This document shows positions 9,650 through 11,250 of a stretch of DNA of 11,250 bases, piece by piece. The stretch is from Bondarzewia mesenterica (lineage: Eukaryota; Basidiomycota; Agaricomycetes; Russulales; Bondarzewiaceae): assembly GCA_004802705.1 (NCBI GenBank), contig SGPL01000809.1, forward strand, positions 1 to 11,250, given 5' to 3'. The notes beneath the pieces were generated by a model. The model had not been told where the DNA came from. It made no database searches and was given only the letters and a program-made list of their open reading frames with translations. The stretch's first letter is position 1. Every line of letters starts with the position of its first letter. Made by a program: the position numbers and the translations under genes.

Positions 9650-10749
9650 TGATGAGGGATAATTTGGCCTTAAAGAAGAGCAGGCATGAGTGAAGTTGAA
9701 GGTGAATAGGGATCAGATGGCCACTTTATAGGAGCAGCTTCCAAAAAATGATTGGCTTCTTGAGAAAAATAGTACTGATGCTCTACATTCTTGCAAAGCA
9801 TGTACACTAACTCATATACATATATTTACTAAAATTGATAGATAGCAAGAGTGGATAGCAAAAGAGTGTGAGCATGGGGCAGGTGATAGCTATAATCTAA
9901 CAGCAAATGCTCATTGTTTCATCTCAGAAGGGTGGATAAAAGGGGTAGATTTAAAATAATGGTGATATGATTATATCAGATGAATCACTCACTGTTTGAT
10001 CTATTGAGATCTAGTCCATCCTCAAAAATAGCTTTATTAAAGTTACTGATCTCATTGTTCACCTCGAGGTACTGTAGATCATCTGAAAGGGTTAAAGGCT
10101 CATGGGTGTTATTCTCCTCTACTGATAAATATAGGGAGGATGGCAGGCCATAGTCATTATTCATCATCTTGTTAGCATCAAATAGCATAGATAAAGAGGG
10201 TGAAGTGGACAGAGGGGGAAGTAAAGTGGATGGCTGAGGGGGAAGATTTTCTGTGAATTGATAGAGAGGAGGCTCGTACTTATCTATCTCTAAAATCTCC
10301 TTTAAATTGTTTCCCCTTAAGTCATAAAAGACTCAGTTTGAGCTGAATGTAAGACGTGGGTCAGTGGTGGAGTTAATGATATGTGGTGATACTTGCATGC
10401 AAAAGATGGAGGTGTTGAGCAAATGAACAACTGCATCAGCAAAGGCAGTAGATATTGCATTACTTGTGAGTGATGCAAGTACATTGAGAGCAATAATAAA
10501 TACATATATAACATCATCGAAGGTAGTAGCATAGCCATCATAGACTGATATGGCACTAGATGAGAAGGTGGCAGAGGAGGAGGCAGGGTTAAAAAGGAGA
10601 TAAATAAAGGAGCTAGTAGATTTAGAGGTACTAGATGGATCACTTAAATGGGTACTTCTCTCATTGAAAGTGGGATACTTGAGTAATATGGTAGGTGAGA
10701 GAGGTAGTGTAGATGTATCAAATTTATTCTGCTCATATGCATAAAGCAT
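9650..10749 (-). pseudogene. P/S-rich frame in the gag position
   Basis: From an ATG at 10749 one frame runs left past 9985 with a single stop (TGA at about 10335-10333), roughly 255 codons. It continues with more stops to about 9650, where the frame slips into the gag-like fragment. Order of content: S/T-rich with short hydrophobic runs (10690-10400); a proline-rich stretch (YEPPLYQFTENLPPQPSTLL, about 10278-10219); an acidic stretch (THEPLTLSDDLQYLEVNNEI, about 10110-10050); then FLEAAPIKWPSDPYSPS at about 9750-9700. No known domain is recognised. Its place just ahead of a Ty3 pol on the same strand makes an N-terminal gag ORF the simplest reading. On the + strand, 10380-10740 is also fairly open, with an E/V/A-rich reading, so the strand for that part is not certain. 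Confidence 0.45.
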
Positions 10750-10813
10750 CTGATATTGGAGGGGATAGTGATAGATGGACCTTATGTACAGTCAGCTTCA
10801 TTAGAGACATTTT

Positions 10814-10827
10814 AGGGAGGGGAGGGA
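10814..10827 (+). other. Candidate polypurine tract
   Basis: AGGGAGGGGAGGGA is an uninterrupted 14-base purine run. It sits two bases upstream of a TG that could begin an LTR. In LTR retrotransposons such a tract primes plus-strand DNA synthesis and lies directly before the 3' LTR. Its orientation is + while the neighbouring pol is minus. Confidence 0.45.
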
Positions 10828-10829
10828 CA

Positions 10830-11120
10830 TGTCTAGTTCACTTCTCCTCATGTAAATGTCTTCTGTAAAGAACTCAGTTCATTCTCTATAGTCGCTGTTA
10901 GACTAAGATGAACTAATGAAGCTCTTACCTAACTCATCATATCTATAGGTGACTCGGCTCACTCTGCTTGCTTCTTGCTTGCTCGACTCTCTGATTCCTC
11001 TTTGCTTCTCTCTACCTTATCTTCTTTTATGCTCCTCTCATCTTTATTCATACATGTAATGTTTGACCTTCTGAGTTTTTGCTCATGTAGTGAGTTACTG
11101 ACATGCTCAATAGATGAACA
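10830..11120 (+). repeat. Candidate LTR (291 bp), + orientation
   Basis: The segment begins TGTCTAG and ends GATGAACA, giving the TG...CA ends typical of LTRs, and follows a purine tract. The 9-mer ACATGTCTA occurs at both edges (10827-10835 and 11118-11126). Inside are two CTATAG boxes (about 10888 and 10952) and long pyrimidine-rich stretches (10965-11050), as in many fungal LTR promoters. No second copy was found in the window, so it may be a solo LTR, the end of a + element cut by the minus-strand relic, or a chance match. Confidence 0.4.
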
Positions 11121-11127
11121 TGTCTAT

Positions 11128-11131
11128 NNNN
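11128..11131. other. Assembly gap (4 N)
   Basis: Four undetermined bases separate the candidate LTR from the compositionally different end of the window. Single Ns also occur at 3808 and 5188. Confidence 0.98.
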
Positions 11132-11164
11132 AAATGAGTTATCCTAATTTGTTTTTATCAAAAA

Positions 11165-11250
11165 AGCGGATGCGCTACCGCAACAAAAAGGCGGTGTTTT
11201 TTTCAAAAACGCCCCCGCTTGCGAAGCCAGTGTGTTATTATTAACCTAAG
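11165..11250. other. CpG-rich tail with two small inverted repeats
   Basis: Seven CpGs fall between 11166 and 11232, far denser than anywhere else in the window. GCGG at 11166-11169 can pair with CCGC at 11178-11181 across an 8-base loop. GGCGGTGTTTTT at about 11190-11201 pairs imperfectly with AAAAACGCCCCC at about 11206-11217. CTTGCGAAG (11219-11227) is itself nearly palindromic. No gene is seen. It may be an undecayed host segment, a young element's end, or a misjoin at the nearby gap. Confidence 0.5.

Noticed and set aside
11166..11232. Integron attC site or bacterial terminator in the CpG-rich tail
   Set aside because: The hairpins are short and imperfect and no conserved attC core pair or gene context is visible; only the composition break is supported.

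Overview
The window looks like repeat-rich heterochromatin from a basidiomycete, probably an Agaricomycete. It has no intact host gene, tRNA, rRNA or CRISPR array that I can recognise. It is AT-rich, poor in CpG, and full of TAG/TGA/TAA at places where the encoded family expects Trp, Arg or Gln. That points to old transposable elements decayed by C-to-T change. The kingdom call rests on two recognised families (a KDZ transposase and a Ty3 Pol of the type common in mushroom genomes) and on one short GT-AG intron. The species cannot be named. Ns at 3808, 5188 and 11128-11131 mark a draft assembly.

Left third (1-3053): two arms of an almost perfect inverted repeat (1-343 and 2710-3053) enclose about 2.37 kb. 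The enclosed DNA begins, right at the arm edge, inside a decayed KDZ (Kyakuja/Dileera/Zisupton) transposase on the + strand. Its catalytic-core end, one 57-nt intron and its helical C-terminus can still be read. The right arm runs into an unrecognised decayed + frame (about 2874-3850). The left arm is the same sequence reversed, so that frame is present twice, head to head.

Middle (3850-5560): no recognised gene. Patches that look coding occur on both strands.

Right half (5580-10749, minus strand): a degenerate Ty3 retrotransposon. Reading leftwards from 10749 there is a P/S-rich frame in the gag position, a gag-like helical segment, a possible protease remnant, then clear reverse transcriptase, RNase H and integrase. 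Stops, frameshifts and changed catalytic residues show it is dead.

Right edge (10800-11250): a purine tract and a candidate 291-bp LTR lie in + orientation, opposite to the pol. After a 4-base gap the last ~85 bases are CpG-rich and unlike the rest of the window. The layout suggests nested and inverted insertions. I see no set of working genes acting together.
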